From CBCYMI01 sp965183855 (GTDB lineage Bacteria > Pseudomonadota > Alphaproteobacteria > Caulobacterales > Maricaulaceae): DNA of 64,000 nucleotides. Of this stretch, positions 56,159-64,000 are shown piece by piece. The position numbers were made by a program, and so were the translations under genes. The stretch is taken from the NCBI GenBank assembly GCA_965183855.1, contig CBCYMI010000016.1:1-64000 (forward strand), in the 5' to 3' direction. Position 1 is the stretch's first letter. Every line of letters starts with the position of its first letter. The notes below the pieces were generated by a model, which had not been told where the DNA came from, ran no database searches, and saw only the letters and a program-made list of their open reading frames with translations.

Positions 56159-56746
56159 TCAGTATGTAGGTGTCTTGTATTTTATTATATCCTGGTAACG
56201 AAAACAATCTATTGTATGATCATTCACCATGCCAACAGCCTGCATGAAAGCATATACAATGACAGGTCCGCAAAATTTAAATCCCCTCTGACGTAATGCT
56301 GTTGATAATGCTTGTGATTCTATTGTTTGTGTTGGAACCATATCTGTTGTTTTCCAATGGTTTTGTCGAGTTTCTCCATTAACAAACTCCCAAATCCATT
56401 TGGAAAATGAAATACCTTCTTCTTGCATTTTTATATAAGCATGCGCATTTGAAATCATAGCTTTGATTTTTGTTCTTGAGCGAATAATTGCTGAATTATT
56501 TAATAATTCTTCATATTTTTTTTGGTCATAATGTATGATTTTTTCTGGATTAAAACCGTCAAATGCCAATTGAAGTGCTTTTCTTTTTTTTAAAACTGTA
56601 ATCCATGATAATCCAGCTTGAAATCCATCTAACATTAGTTTTTCAAATAATGCCATGTCTTCTTTGACAGGAACACCCCATTCTGTATCATGATAAAGAC
56701 AGTATGTTTCATCGTTTTTATCAACCCATTGACACCGTTTAATCAT
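56159..56746 (-). CDS. tag: DNA-3-methyladenine glycosylase I (bacterial copy)
   Basis: A 195-residue Tag enzyme that excises 3-methyladenine. Zinc ligands C5, H19, H177 and C181 are present, as are YHDTEWGVPV, GLSWITVLKKR and MQAVGMVNDHTIDCF. It ends with a short unique tail. It belongs to a tag-YgjP-ygfZ group next to dihydroorotase, a common alphaproteobacterial neighbourhood. It is different from the archaeal copy at 3004-3558. Confidence 0.94.
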   Translation of the reverse strand: MIKRCQWVDKNDETYCLYHDTEWGVPVKEDMALFEKLMLDGFQAGLSWITVLKKRKALQLAFDGFNPEKIIHYDQKKYEELLNNSAIIRSRTKIKAMISNAHAYIKMQEEGISFSKWIWEFVNGETRQNHWKTTDMVPTQTIESQALSTALRQRGFKFCGPVIVYAFMQAVGMVNDHTIDCFRYQDIIKYKTPTY

Positions 56747-56808
56747 ATTTAACTCCTTTTATTGTGTGTCCGTTTTAAACATAACGTATAAAAATGACAT
56801 TTTGGGTG

Positions 56809-57963
56809 TTATAAATCCTGAGACGGATGAACAGATTGCTTTTTTTCTTGCCACCAATCTGGCTTTATGATTTCTATTTGACAACTTTGTTTTTTTGGGT
56901 CATCAAAATGTTTAACCTGCATTAATTGGGAAAATATAGATGAATTTTCTATTTTAAAATCAGATAGGATATCCAGTCTTATTAATGCAAATCCAGTTAT
57001 AAAATCTTGTTTTGTATTACATGGAAATATGTAATAGCCTTTTCCAGCTTTTTTATTTTGAAACGTAACTTCCAAAGTTTGAAGCGCTTGCTTTTTATCT
57101 CTGTGATCTAAAAATTCTGAATAGTTTGGATTGTTTTCTTTTGAAAGTATGAAAGGTAGAATGCGTTTTCGAACATTGCTTTTTCTATGAATTCGACTGA
57201 TAACCTCCTGACCGATAAAACAGCCTTTTTGAAAAGAAATTGCGCCTAACAAATCAAGATTCAGTTCGATTGGATAAAATGATTTGTCAGAAGGAAGCGC
57301 TTCTTTAAGTTCAAAAAAACCATTCCGATGACAATAGCTTTTATAGGATAAGGTATTTCTGGTTTGATTTGAGATATAGGTGAGGAGGTCTTGAGTTATA
57401 AAGCACTGTAAAATAAGGCTGTTTGGTCTTGGATCTTCAAATGCTATGATTGAATCTGACTGGTTAAGCTTTTTAAGAATTTCCTTTTTCATAGAAGCAT
57501 TTTTTTTATTTAATAAAAGAGCTGTGCAATATAAATCTGTTTTTTTAATATCAAGTTCAAGTCTTAAACGATAAAATCTCAATTTTTGAATCAATTCTGG
57601 GCAAGTTGAATCTGCAACATCAATAAAGATGGCTTTTAATTCATTCGTATTTGTTTTTGAACTCTGTTTATCCTTTATTGTATAATCAGAATTTGCTTTC
57701 TGTAAGCAAGTTTTTTCTGATTTTGGCAAGCGTATGAAGAAATCACTGATTGATTTTCCCTGAGGGGTTAAAAGAGCTCCATATAAATCCTGCTTTTTTT
57801 TAAGTTTATTTATGTCTTGGGTGATCAGGCGTTGTAAAAAGGGTTCTATTTCTTGTCCCTTTATTTTGATCAATTTTCTGTTGAGCAAAACCATTTCTGA
57901 TAGTAAGTTAGATAATGGAATAGGAAATGGGTTTTTTGCCCCCTTTTTTATAGAAAGAATCAT
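56809..57963 (-). CDS. ygfZ: Folate-binding YgfZ/IbaG-type protein
   Basis: A 384-residue protein with the GcvT-like fold. The family motif KGCFIGQEVISR (near 245) includes the conserved Cys. YgfZ uses tetrahydrofolate in repair or assembly of Fe-S clusters such as that of MiaB. It is about 60-100 residues longer than usual owing to Lys/Asn/Ser-rich inserts (about 95-120, 290-315). The start may be 57963 or the ATG at 57894 (MVLLNRKLIKI), which fits the family better. Relevant here since leuC, ilvD and ispH are Fe-S enzymes. Confidence 0.88.
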   Translation of the reverse strand: MILSIKKGAKNPFPIPLSNLLSEMVLLNRKLIKIKGQEIEPFLQRLITQDINKLKKKQDLYGALLTPQGKSISDFFIRLPKSEKTCLQKANSDYTIKDKQSSKTNTNELKAIFIDVADSTCPELIQKLRFYRLRLELDIKKTDLYCTALLLNKKNASMKKEILKKLNQSDSIIAFEDPRPNSLILQCFITQDLLTYISNQTRNTLSYKSYCHRNGFFELKEALPSDKSFYPIELNLDLLGAISFQKGCFIGQEVISRIHRKSNVRKRILPFILSKENNPNYSEFLDHRDKKQALQTLEVTFQNKKAGKGYYIFPCNTKQDFITGFALIRLDILSDFKIENSSIFSQLMQVKHFDDPKKQSCQIEIIKPDWWQEKKQSVHPSQDL

Positions 57964-58318
57964 AGTATATTTATATCCTAAAATAAAAGATTTATCAAAA
58001 TACGCATTTGGTAGGCATGAATCAACTCTTATAAGCTAAGAAGTGAAAAGAAAAAATAATTTATTAAAACAGAATTGACCGTTTTTAATATCAGAACTTA
58101 AAAAATACAAATTTGATTTTTTAGTGGATTGTTAAAATTGCACACTTGTTTATGATAATGAGGTGAAATTAGAGTGTTTTAGAAATATTTCTGATCTGAT
58201 AGAAGGTTTTGGAGAATCTCTTTAAACATGTATATATTTTTTTTTGGGGTCAGAAATTTAAGAAACGCATTTGATTTGTTCATCAGAAAGGGATTTGTTC
58301 ATCAGAAAGGAAAGTTTA
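57964..58318. other. Divergent promoter region between ygfZ and dihydroorotase
   Basis: About 355 bases of AT-rich DNA with no gene. A T10 run near 58230 and the 19-bp tandem duplication at its right end are the only notable elements. Confidence 0.45.
58273..58310 (+). repeat. 19-bp tandem duplication carrying the dihydroorotase ribosome site
   Basis: Two perfect direct copies (58273-58291, 58292-58310), each ending AGAAAGG. The second AGAAAGG lies 8 bases before the ATG at 58319 and is the probable ribosome site. The first copy is a duplicate Shine-Dalgarno site 19 bases upstream, just after the alternative ATG at 58271. Confidence 0.85.
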
Positions 58319-59638
58319 ATGTCTACGCTTTATGAACTTGTTATTCAGGAAGGCATGATAGTTAATCATTTTGGTAAATTTAAGACCGATATTGCCATTA
58401 ATAATGGAAAAATCAGTGCAATTGGAAATATTCATAAAAGTCAGGCTCGACAGGCTTTAAACGCAAAAGGATTACATGTTTTGCCAGGCGTAATTGACAC
58501 ACAAGTGCATTTTCGAGAACCTGGTTTAGAATGGAAAGAAGATCTCGAAACAGGATCAAGAGCTGCTGTTATGGGGGGTGTGTGCACTGTTTTTGAAATG
58601 CCAAATACAAATCCATCTACCATCAATGAAGTTAACTTGAAGGATAAACTTGAACGGGCAAAAGGACGTATGCATTGTGATCATGCATTTTATATTGGAG
58701 CAACAAAAGAGAATATAAATGAGTTAAAAGAGCTTGAAACGCTTGAAGGATGTTGTGGTATTAAAGTGTTTATGGGAGCATCAACAGGTTCTTTATTGGT
58801 TTCAGATGATCTTTCTATTTTTCAGATTTTAAACAAGATTAATAAAAGAGCAGCATTTCATTCTGAAGATGAGTATCGTTTGGAAGAAAGACGGAGCTTG
58901 GCGATCAAAGGAGATTATCAGTCTCATCTTATTGTTAGAGATGCAAAAGCAGCGATACAAAGCACAAAACGTTTGGTTGAGCTGGCTAGAAAAGCAAATA
59001 AAAGAATTCATGTTTTGCACGTTTCAACCCAAGAAGAAATCAAGTATTTGAAAGCTTATAAAGATATTGCAAGTGTTGAGGTCACGCCCCAGCACCTTAC
59101 TTTATTTGCACCGGAATGTTATGAAAAATTAGGATCTTATGCTCAGATGAATCCTCCTATTCGGGATAAACAGCATCAGGAAGGGCTGTGGTATGGCATT
59201 CATCAGGGAATAGTTGATGTGATTGGCTCAGATCATGCGCCACATAGCTTAGAAGAAAAATCCAGACTTTATCCTGAAACGCCTTCTGGCATGCCAGGTG
59301 TTCAGACCTTGGTACCTGTAATGTTAAATCATGTTAATCAGGGGAAGCTCAGTATTGAACACTTTGTTGACTTAACATCTTATGGAGCGACACGTCTTTT
59401 TCCAATGAAATGTAAAGGAAGATTAGCAGTTGGCTATGATGCTGATCTGACACTGGTTGATTTAGATAAAACAAGGCGTGTTGAGCAAGATTGGCTTGTT
59501 TCAAAGTGTGGTTGGTCTCCTTTTCAAGATTGCTCTCTAAAAGGATGGCCAAAATCTACGATTATAAGAGGAAATATTATTATGTTCGAAGATGAATTGC
59601 TAAAAACAGGTTATGGGAAGCCAGTTAGATTTTTTTAA
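58319..59638 (+). CDS. Dihydroorotase-family amidohydrolase
   Basis: A 439-residue cyclic amidohydrolase of the dihydroorotase class (AllB/PyrC-like), which closes N-carbamoylaspartate in pyrimidine synthesis. The metal motif reads VIDTQVHFREPG, with Gln in place of the first His of HxH. A similar form is known from alphaproteobacterial members. Other metal ligands remain: AFHSEDE, HVLHVSTQEE and SDHAPHSLEEK. Loss of one ligand may mean a single metal site or a non-catalytic role. I start at ATG 58319 rather than 58271 because AGAAAGG precedes it. Confidence 0.88.
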   Translation: MSTLYELVIQEGMIVNHFGKFKTDIAINNGKISAIGNIHKSQARQALNAKGLHVLPGVIDTQVHFREPGLEWKEDLETGSRAAVMGGVCTVFEMPNTNPSTINEVNLKDKLERAKGRMHCDHAFYIGATKENINELKELETLEGCCGIKVFMGASTGSLLVSDDLSIFQILNKINKRAAFHSEDEYRLEERRSLAIKGDYQSHLIVRDAKAAIQSTKRLVELARKANKRIHVLHVSTQEEIKYLKAYKDIASVEVTPQHLTLFAPECYEKLGSYAQMNPPIRDKQHQEGLWYGIHQGIVDVIGSDHAPHSLEEKSRLYPETPSGMPGVQTLVPVMLNHVNQGKLSIEHFVDLTSYGATRLFPMKCKGRLAVGYDADLTLVDLDKTRRVEQDWLVSKCGWSPFQDCSLKGWPKSTIIRGNIIMFEDELLKTGYGKPVRFF

Positions 59639-59697
59639 TTTAAAAATAGAAATATTGGTTTTGATGCCCGTTTATAAAAGGCACTGAGATTAAAAAA

Positions 59698-59728
59698 AAA
59701 GAAAGTAGAGATTTGCTCTACTTTCTTT
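59698..59728. terminator. Bidirectional terminator
   Basis: A 13-bp perfect stem, 59698-59710 with 59716-59728, around ATTTG. T-rich sequence follows on the plus strand and an A-run precedes it, so it can end both the dihydroorotase transcript and the convergent secreted-protein transcript. Confidence 0.8.
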
Positions 59729-59795
59729 CTTATAATTCGTCATTAAAAAAATACGTTTTTTGTGAAAACGGATAACATTTTTAGTTTTATTTATA

Positions 59796-61673
59796 CTAAT
59801 AATCTAAATTTGATGTGTTTTCTCTAACTTTCAAAATGAATTGTAATTTTCCTTCTTTTTGCTCTTTAATATCAAAAAGATTAACAAAGACACCTTCATT
59901 TGTAAGTTTAAAATGATCATTTTCTAGATATTTTTCTGTAATAAACTGTGTAAATTCAAGCTCATTATGAAGAGGAAAATGATATTGAACAGATTCTGGC
60001 TTGAATTCATGCTCAGTTACATCTTTATAATCTATTTCAACCAAGAGACATTCATTTGCAGAAACAGAGTCTAAATTATTTAAAACCGTTTTTTTGCTAT
60101 TTATAGAACAATTCTCTAGTTTAGATAGGCTTTGTTTAACTTCAATCTCAGGTTTAACAATAGTAATTGTACTAGTTCTTGCTGATAATGCATTATTTAT
60201 GGATTCTAATGAAACTCCAATATTTGACCTTTTATTGATTTGTTCTTCTGTATATGGAGTTGTTTTTAGACTTCTTATAATATTCGCCTGATCTCCAGGA
60301 AAGAAACGATCAATGAGTGTCTTACTGTTCTGCAATTTATTATTTCTATAAATTTCATTTTTTATAATATTTATATATTGAGTGTCTGTTTGATATAAAA
60401 CAGTTAAAAACTCTCCTGTGTTTCCTTCATTTTCTACTATATATGTAATTTGTTCTTCCTTGCCTGATAGGGTATTAAAATTAGAACTTCGATCAGATTT
60501 CACCGTAATATTTTGAATTTCCCGATCTTGTTCAACATGTAGTAATAATTGATCCTCAACTAGACCTTCTTCTATTCCATAAATTTGAAATAATATAGGT
60601 TGTTCAAAGCGTGAATTCTGATTTGTGTCTTCAATAGAAAGATAACTAAATGCAGGACGCAATGTCCATGCGGGATTTTTAAGGGAAACTTCTTCTGGGG
60701 TGAGTTCTACTTTTAGAAGGGCAAAATTGTTATTTTCTTCTGATTTCGGTGGAACGCTTATTGAAAAATTTGCTTGATAATTATGATTGTCAAATACGAT
60801 AATGTTATCATTATTGGTTCTAATTTTTATTTTCCACCCAGTGCTTGGCAATAATATGCTGATATTATATTCTTTTTCATAATTTGTATCATTTTCCAGA
60901 CGAAGATAAAATATTTTTTGTGTATTATCATTGATTGTCAATACATTAGCAGGAGAATAATCAGGTGCCAATAATGGGTTTGCATTCTGATTTGGTTGAT
61001 TTAAATCATCTGGAGAATTAGGCTGATCTGCTTGTTCTCCTATGTAAATCAAATCTGTCGTCAGATAATTTATTCTTGGCTGCATAATAGTGATTGTATG
61101 AGGAGAAGTAACTGATTTCCACTGAGTTGGATCATAATCACTATATTTCAGATTTCCTTGAGAAGCTTGATAAGAAGCAATTTTTCCAAGTTGAATCGTT
61201 TGCGGAGAAATATTATCATTTGTTTTTATTTCTATTTCAATTTTTTTTTCTTCACCAGAATTAAAATAAAAATATGTATTTTGATATCTTTTACCATCAA
61301 GATGATATTGGATATCTGCAAAGTTTGAATTATTGAGTATTTCCTGATTGAAGTGAATAGAAACGGGGGTATTCCCATTATTATATAATGTGTATTGAAA
61401 ACGAACAGACCCCCCAGGGATTGTCATTGCGTTTTCTCCACCTTCAAGCGCAATACTAAGAATTGACCGTTTTAATATAATTTGATTTGACTTTTCCTGA
61501 TAAACATTATTAGAAGAATCTCTATAATCTATATGAGCTTCCAGTATAATAGATCCATTTTGTGCATAGGATTGATACCCATAAAAGGCGGAAGCAAATA
61601 ATGTAGATATAAAAACTATTTTTAAATATGCTTCAAACCTTTTTAAATATAAATTAAGTAGTTTAAATTTCAT
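59796..61673 (-). CDS. Large secreted beta-rich repeat protein (paralogue 2)
   Basis: A 625-residue paralogue of the protein at 5077-7113. A signal peptide or anchor is visible near residues 14-38 (ending YAQN). The rest is Asn/Ser/Thr-rich and strand-forming, with YNNGNTPVSIHF and VENEGNTGEFL motifs of the Ig/CARDB type. Shared with paralogue 1 are DLIYIGEQAD (near 207), QPNQNANP, LRLENDTNYEKEYNI and EQPILFQI (near 355), in the same order. It has no anchor at the C-terminus. No partner gene is adjacent. Confidence 0.8.
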   Translation of the reverse strand: MKFKLLNLYLKRFEAYLKIVFISTLFASAFYGYQSYAQNGSIILEAHIDYRDSSNNVYQEKSNQIILKRSILSIALEGGENAMTIPGGSVRFQYTLYNNGNTPVSIHFNQEILNNSNFADIQYHLDGKRYQNTYFYFNSGEEKKIEIEIKTNDNISPQTIQLGKIASYQASQGNLKYSDYDPTQWKSVTSPHTITIMQPRINYLTTDLIYIGEQADQPNSPDDLNQPNQNANPLLAPDYSPANVLTINDNTQKIFYLRLENDTNYEKEYNISILLPSTGWKIKIRTNNDNIIVFDNHNYQANFSISVPPKSEENNNFALLKVELTPEEVSLKNPAWTLRPAFSYLSIEDTNQNSRFEQPILFQIYGIEEGLVEDQLLLHVEQDREIQNITVKSDRSSNFNTLSGKEEQITYIVENEGNTGEFLTVLYQTDTQYINIIKNEIYRNNKLQNSKTLIDRFFPGDQANIIRSLKTTPYTEEQINKRSNIGVSLESINNALSARTSTITIVKPEIEVKQSLSKLENCSINSKKTVLNNLDSVSANECLLVEIDYKDVTEHEFKPESVQYHFPLHNELEFTQFITEKYLENDHFKLTNEGVFVNLFDIKEQKEGKLQFILKVRENTSNLDY

Positions 61674-61934
61674 AATAAATTCCTGTAAAATTATTTAAGC
61701 ATATCAGGAAAAATACTTTATAATTATAAATTAAATTACAATAAAGATAATATATAAATACTCTATATTCATTACGGTATTTAAATAAAATATAATAAAA
61801 ATATTATCTAATATAGTTAATTAATCTAAAACAAAAACGTGTATTAATATAAGCTTTATGATTTTGGAAGGTGAAGTTTTATATTTTAAAATGTAAGTCG
61901 ATATAATATAAAATGATAGAAAAAAATCCATTTG

Positions 61935-62741
61935 TTAAACAAAAAGCTTTAAGCTAATTGGGATATGATCAGATGGTCTTTCATGCCCTCTATAGGCTTC
62001 GTGCATTAGAAAATGTTTGGGTTTTAAGTTAGGAATCTTATCCATGAATGCCTTTGTTAGCCAAATATGATCCAATCTTCTTCCTCGATTGCTTTTTTTC
62101 CAATCCCGTGCCCGGTAAGACCACCAGCTATAGAGTTTTTGATCTTCTGGAAAGATATGACGAGCAAGGTCAATAAACTCTCCAGAAGATTGTAACCCAT
62201 TTAAAGAATCAATTTCAATTGGGGTATGGCTGACAACATTTAATAATTGTTTATGAGACCAGACATCATTATGGTGAGGTGCAATATTAAAATCACCGAG
62301 AATAACCAAATCCTGTTTGGCTTTATTTTTAAAATAAGCTGTCATGTTTTGAATGAAGGATAGTTTATGTGCAAATTTTTTATTTGTTTTTGAATCTGGT
62401 ATATCTCCACCTGCAGGAATATAGAAATTATAAAGTTCAAAAAATTCTGTTTGAATATGGATATGACGCGCTTCCTGTTCAGGGCAGAGTCCAGGGTTGG
62501 GCATAATTTTAAAGGGATGTTTTGAAAGAATTGCAACCCCATGCAATCCTTTTTGTCCTAAAATGTGCTGATGTGGATAACCAAATGTTTTAAAAAATGT
62601 TTTTGGGAATTCAGCTTCCTGACATTTAATTTCCTGTAAACATAGGAAGTCTGGATGATGTTTTAGGATAAAGTCTGTTATGAGATGATGACGGATTCGT
62701 ACAGAGTTAATATTCCAGCTGGTGATTTTAAAAACAGGCAT
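61935..62741 (-). CDS. xthA: Exodeoxyribonuclease III
   Basis: A 268-residue AP endonuclease/3'-exonuclease. It cuts abasic sites left by glycosylases such as Tag and cleans 3' ends. Catalytic motifs are present: SWNINSVR, LQEIKC (metal Glu), YNFYIPAGGD, ILGDFNIAPHHNDVW, DHIWLTK and HERPSDHIPI with the final Asp-His pair. Full length. In alphaproteobacteria it commonly follows lolA, as here, 624 bases downstream. Confidence 0.96.
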   Translation of the reverse strand: MPVFKITSWNINSVRIRHHLITDFILKHHPDFLCLQEIKCQEAEFPKTFFKTFGYPHQHILGQKGLHGVAILSKHPFKIMPNPGLCPEQEARHIHIQTEFFELYNFYIPAGGDIPDSKTNKKFAHKLSFIQNMTAYFKNKAKQDLVILGDFNIAPHHNDVWSHKQLLNVVSHTPIEIDSLNGLQSSGEFIDLARHIFPEDQKLYSWWSYRARDWKKSNRGRRLDHIWLTKAFMDKIPNLKPKHFLMHEAYRGHERPSDHIPISLKLFV

Positions 62742-63364
62742 TTTTCATCCAGTACATTATAGAATAATACACAAAATACTGAATGATTTTAGTGTATATA
62801 TTTGTGTTAATTAAATTTGAACGATTAAGTTTTGTGCTAATATTGTTTTAATGTCAAATTATCTTTTAAAGAATAATGCATATTTAAAGTTTTTTATCAT
62901 TGGGTTTCTTCAAGAATTCCCCCCTATTGTTTGAATTTGTATCATTCTCCTGTGTTTGAAAAAACGTATTCGCTTTGATTAAACATCAATCTTAAAACGC
63001 ATTTATTTATTTTAAAGAACTGCCTTTTGTTGGAAAGTTAATAGAGAGGGGCGCTTCCAAGTTTATGTCCTCTGGGGGGGATAGAAGAGTAACTTGGAAG
63101 CGATTTCATATATATACCAAAATGAAAAAAAATACAAATAAATTTTTTTTAATAATCCTTTTTTATAATCAGGAAAGTTCTTTTTAATTATAAGTTTTAT
63201 TAATAAGTCATATTTGTTTTTATCTAGGAGATAATCAGAATGATATAATATATTTATGACTTGAAATAAGAATTTATTTTATAATTAATTCTAACATAGA
63301 AGCCTGAAAACTGTTTTATGCGTTTTTTGATAGAGAACAAAAATGGCATCTTATTTTATATATA
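62742..63364. other. Intergenic region between lolA and xthA
   Basis: About 623 bases without a credible open frame. It holds the strong hairpin described at 63052-63102. The rest is AT-rich, with the xthA promoter expected near 62760-62900. Confidence 0.5.
63052..63102. ncRNA. Strong hairpin, candidate structured RNA
   Basis: A perfect 12-bp GC-containing stem (63052-63063 with 63091-63102, arm CGCTTCCAAGTT) encloses a 27-base loop with a nested CTCT/AGAG pair and a run of seven G (C on the minus strand). No U-tract follows on either strand, so it is not a standard terminator. A small RNA with an exposed G7 or C7 loop, or a 5'-leader element of xthA, are possible. Confidence 0.4.
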
Positions 63365-64000
63365 CTATCTTGGTCTTCTATTTTTATGAGTTTTTTTTGT
63401 GTTTGAATTGATCAAAAATAGTCTTGGGTTGATGTAAATATTTTCTCTTATATTTGTCATTAACACACGTGTTGAAAATCCATAATTATCTTTGGCAATC
63501 CATTCAGATAACGTCAATTGATTGTTTTGATTTCTAAAAACAAGAATCAACTCTCCCTCTCTGTTTTTTTTCTTATCTTTCAGAGTGATATAAAGGTCTT
63601 TTTGTTCATTTTGATTTACAGATATAATTTCTGTATCATTTAATAAATCAATATTTTTTTTTAATAAAATGGATAAGGGAGTTAGTTTTAATGGGATGTT
63701 TTCTTCTGTTTCCAGTTCCTGGTCTATTTGCGTAAGTGTTACGCCATCTGAAATAAGCAGAAGAGGGTTTGATTGTGTATATTCAAATCTGGATTTTCCA
63801 GGTCGTTTAAAATAGAGTTTTCCTTTACTGATACGATTTTGTGCATCTACTTGTATAAAATCTGCGGTTAAGGTTTTAAAACGGTTAAGACTGTTTGAAG
63901 CTTGTTTTACGGATTTGTTTGTATCAAAAATTTCAGGGCTGTTTGTTGAAACTGTTTTATTTGTTTCATTTCCTGTTTCTTTTGAGCTTTGAGCATGGTT
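63365..64000 (-). CDS. lolA: Outer-membrane lipoprotein carrier LolA family, N-terminus outside window
   Basis: The minus frame is open from the window edge to TAG 63365-63367 (211 codons). It contains FKTLTADFIQVDAQN, then GKLYFKRPGKSRFEY and PLLLISDGVTL, the LolA beta-barrel pattern, followed by TPLSILL. LolA carries lipoproteins across the periplasm from LolCDE to LolB. The first residues (NHAQS) look like the end of a signal peptide, so only the signal sequence is missing. An internal Met at 63550 is not the start. Gene order lolA-xthA is usual in alphaproteobacteria. Confidence 0.85.
   Translation of the reverse strand, partial: NHAQSSKETGNETNKTVSTNSPEIFDTNKSVKQASNSLNRFKTLTADFIQVDAQNRISKGKLYFKRPGKSRFEYTQSNPLLLISDGVTLTQIDQELETEENIPLKLTPLSILLKKNIDLLNDTEIISVNQNEQKDLYITLKDKKKNREGELILVFRNQNNQLTLSEWIAKDNYGFSTRVLMTNIRENIYINPRLFLINSNTKKTHKNRRPR

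Overview
The window is AT-rich throughout and appears to join DNA from two organisms. Bases 1 to about 3,835 look archaeal, probably a Nitrosopumilus-like thaumarchaeote: ferritin, a divergent Nramp-type transporter, a very small beta-carbonic-anhydrase-like protein and a Tag glycosylase, with TATA-box-like promoters close to the start codons and no Shine-Dalgarno sites. From about 3,840 to the end the DNA is from a low-GC alphaproteobacterium. This follows from gapR/DUF2312, the tldD-coxB-coxA-ctaB-ctaF-ctaG-coxC-DUF983-surf1 cluster, rluD-rpoH, ygfZ-dihydroorotase and lolA-xthA, with Shine-Dalgarno sites before most genes. The junction cuts a serine hydrolase gene on one side and a membrane protein gene on the other, and lies on a HindIII site. 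I read it as a cloning or assembly chimera rather than biology.

Bacterial layout: truncated serine hydrolase; a large secreted beta-rich protein (paralogue 1); rpoH and rluD; a peptide transporter; tldD; the aa3 cytochrome oxidase cluster (13.8-21.6 kb); algH-like, peroxiredoxin, rnhA and ispH; a lipoprotein and argS; a tandem glycine riboswitch followed by gcvT-gcvH-gcvPA-gcvPB (27.4-32.3 kb); an ornithine-cyclodeaminase-family gene and a DUF218 gene; a 16-bp tandem repeat; leuA-leuC-leuD-leuB behind a leucine leader peptide (35.0-40.3 kb); TauE/SafE and Sel1-repeat genes; then on the minus strand ilvC and ilvG-ilvM-ilvE-ilvD-ilvA (51.3-42.8 kb).

The isoleucine/valine block is the most striking part. 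Its gene order, its short IlvM-type regulatory subunit, its long class II IlvC and an Ile/Leu/Val-rich leader peptide ahead of a 14-bp terminator hairpin all match the enterobacterial ilvLGMEDA system. The surrounding genes, including leuABCD, look alphaproteobacterial. With ilvC alongside, the block supplies the steps from threonine to isoleucine and from pyruvate to valine, and the leu operon carries the valine precursor on to leucine. Each operon seems to sense its own amino acids by ribosome stalling.

The right end holds gapR, a FabH-like synthase, zapE, a frameshifted membrane thioredoxin-like gene, a ygjP-type metallopeptidase, a second tag, ygfZ, a dihydroorotase-family gene, paralogue 2 of the secreted protein, xthA and a lolA cut by the window edge. 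I saw no rRNA, tRNA, CRISPR array, insertion sequence or phage gene.
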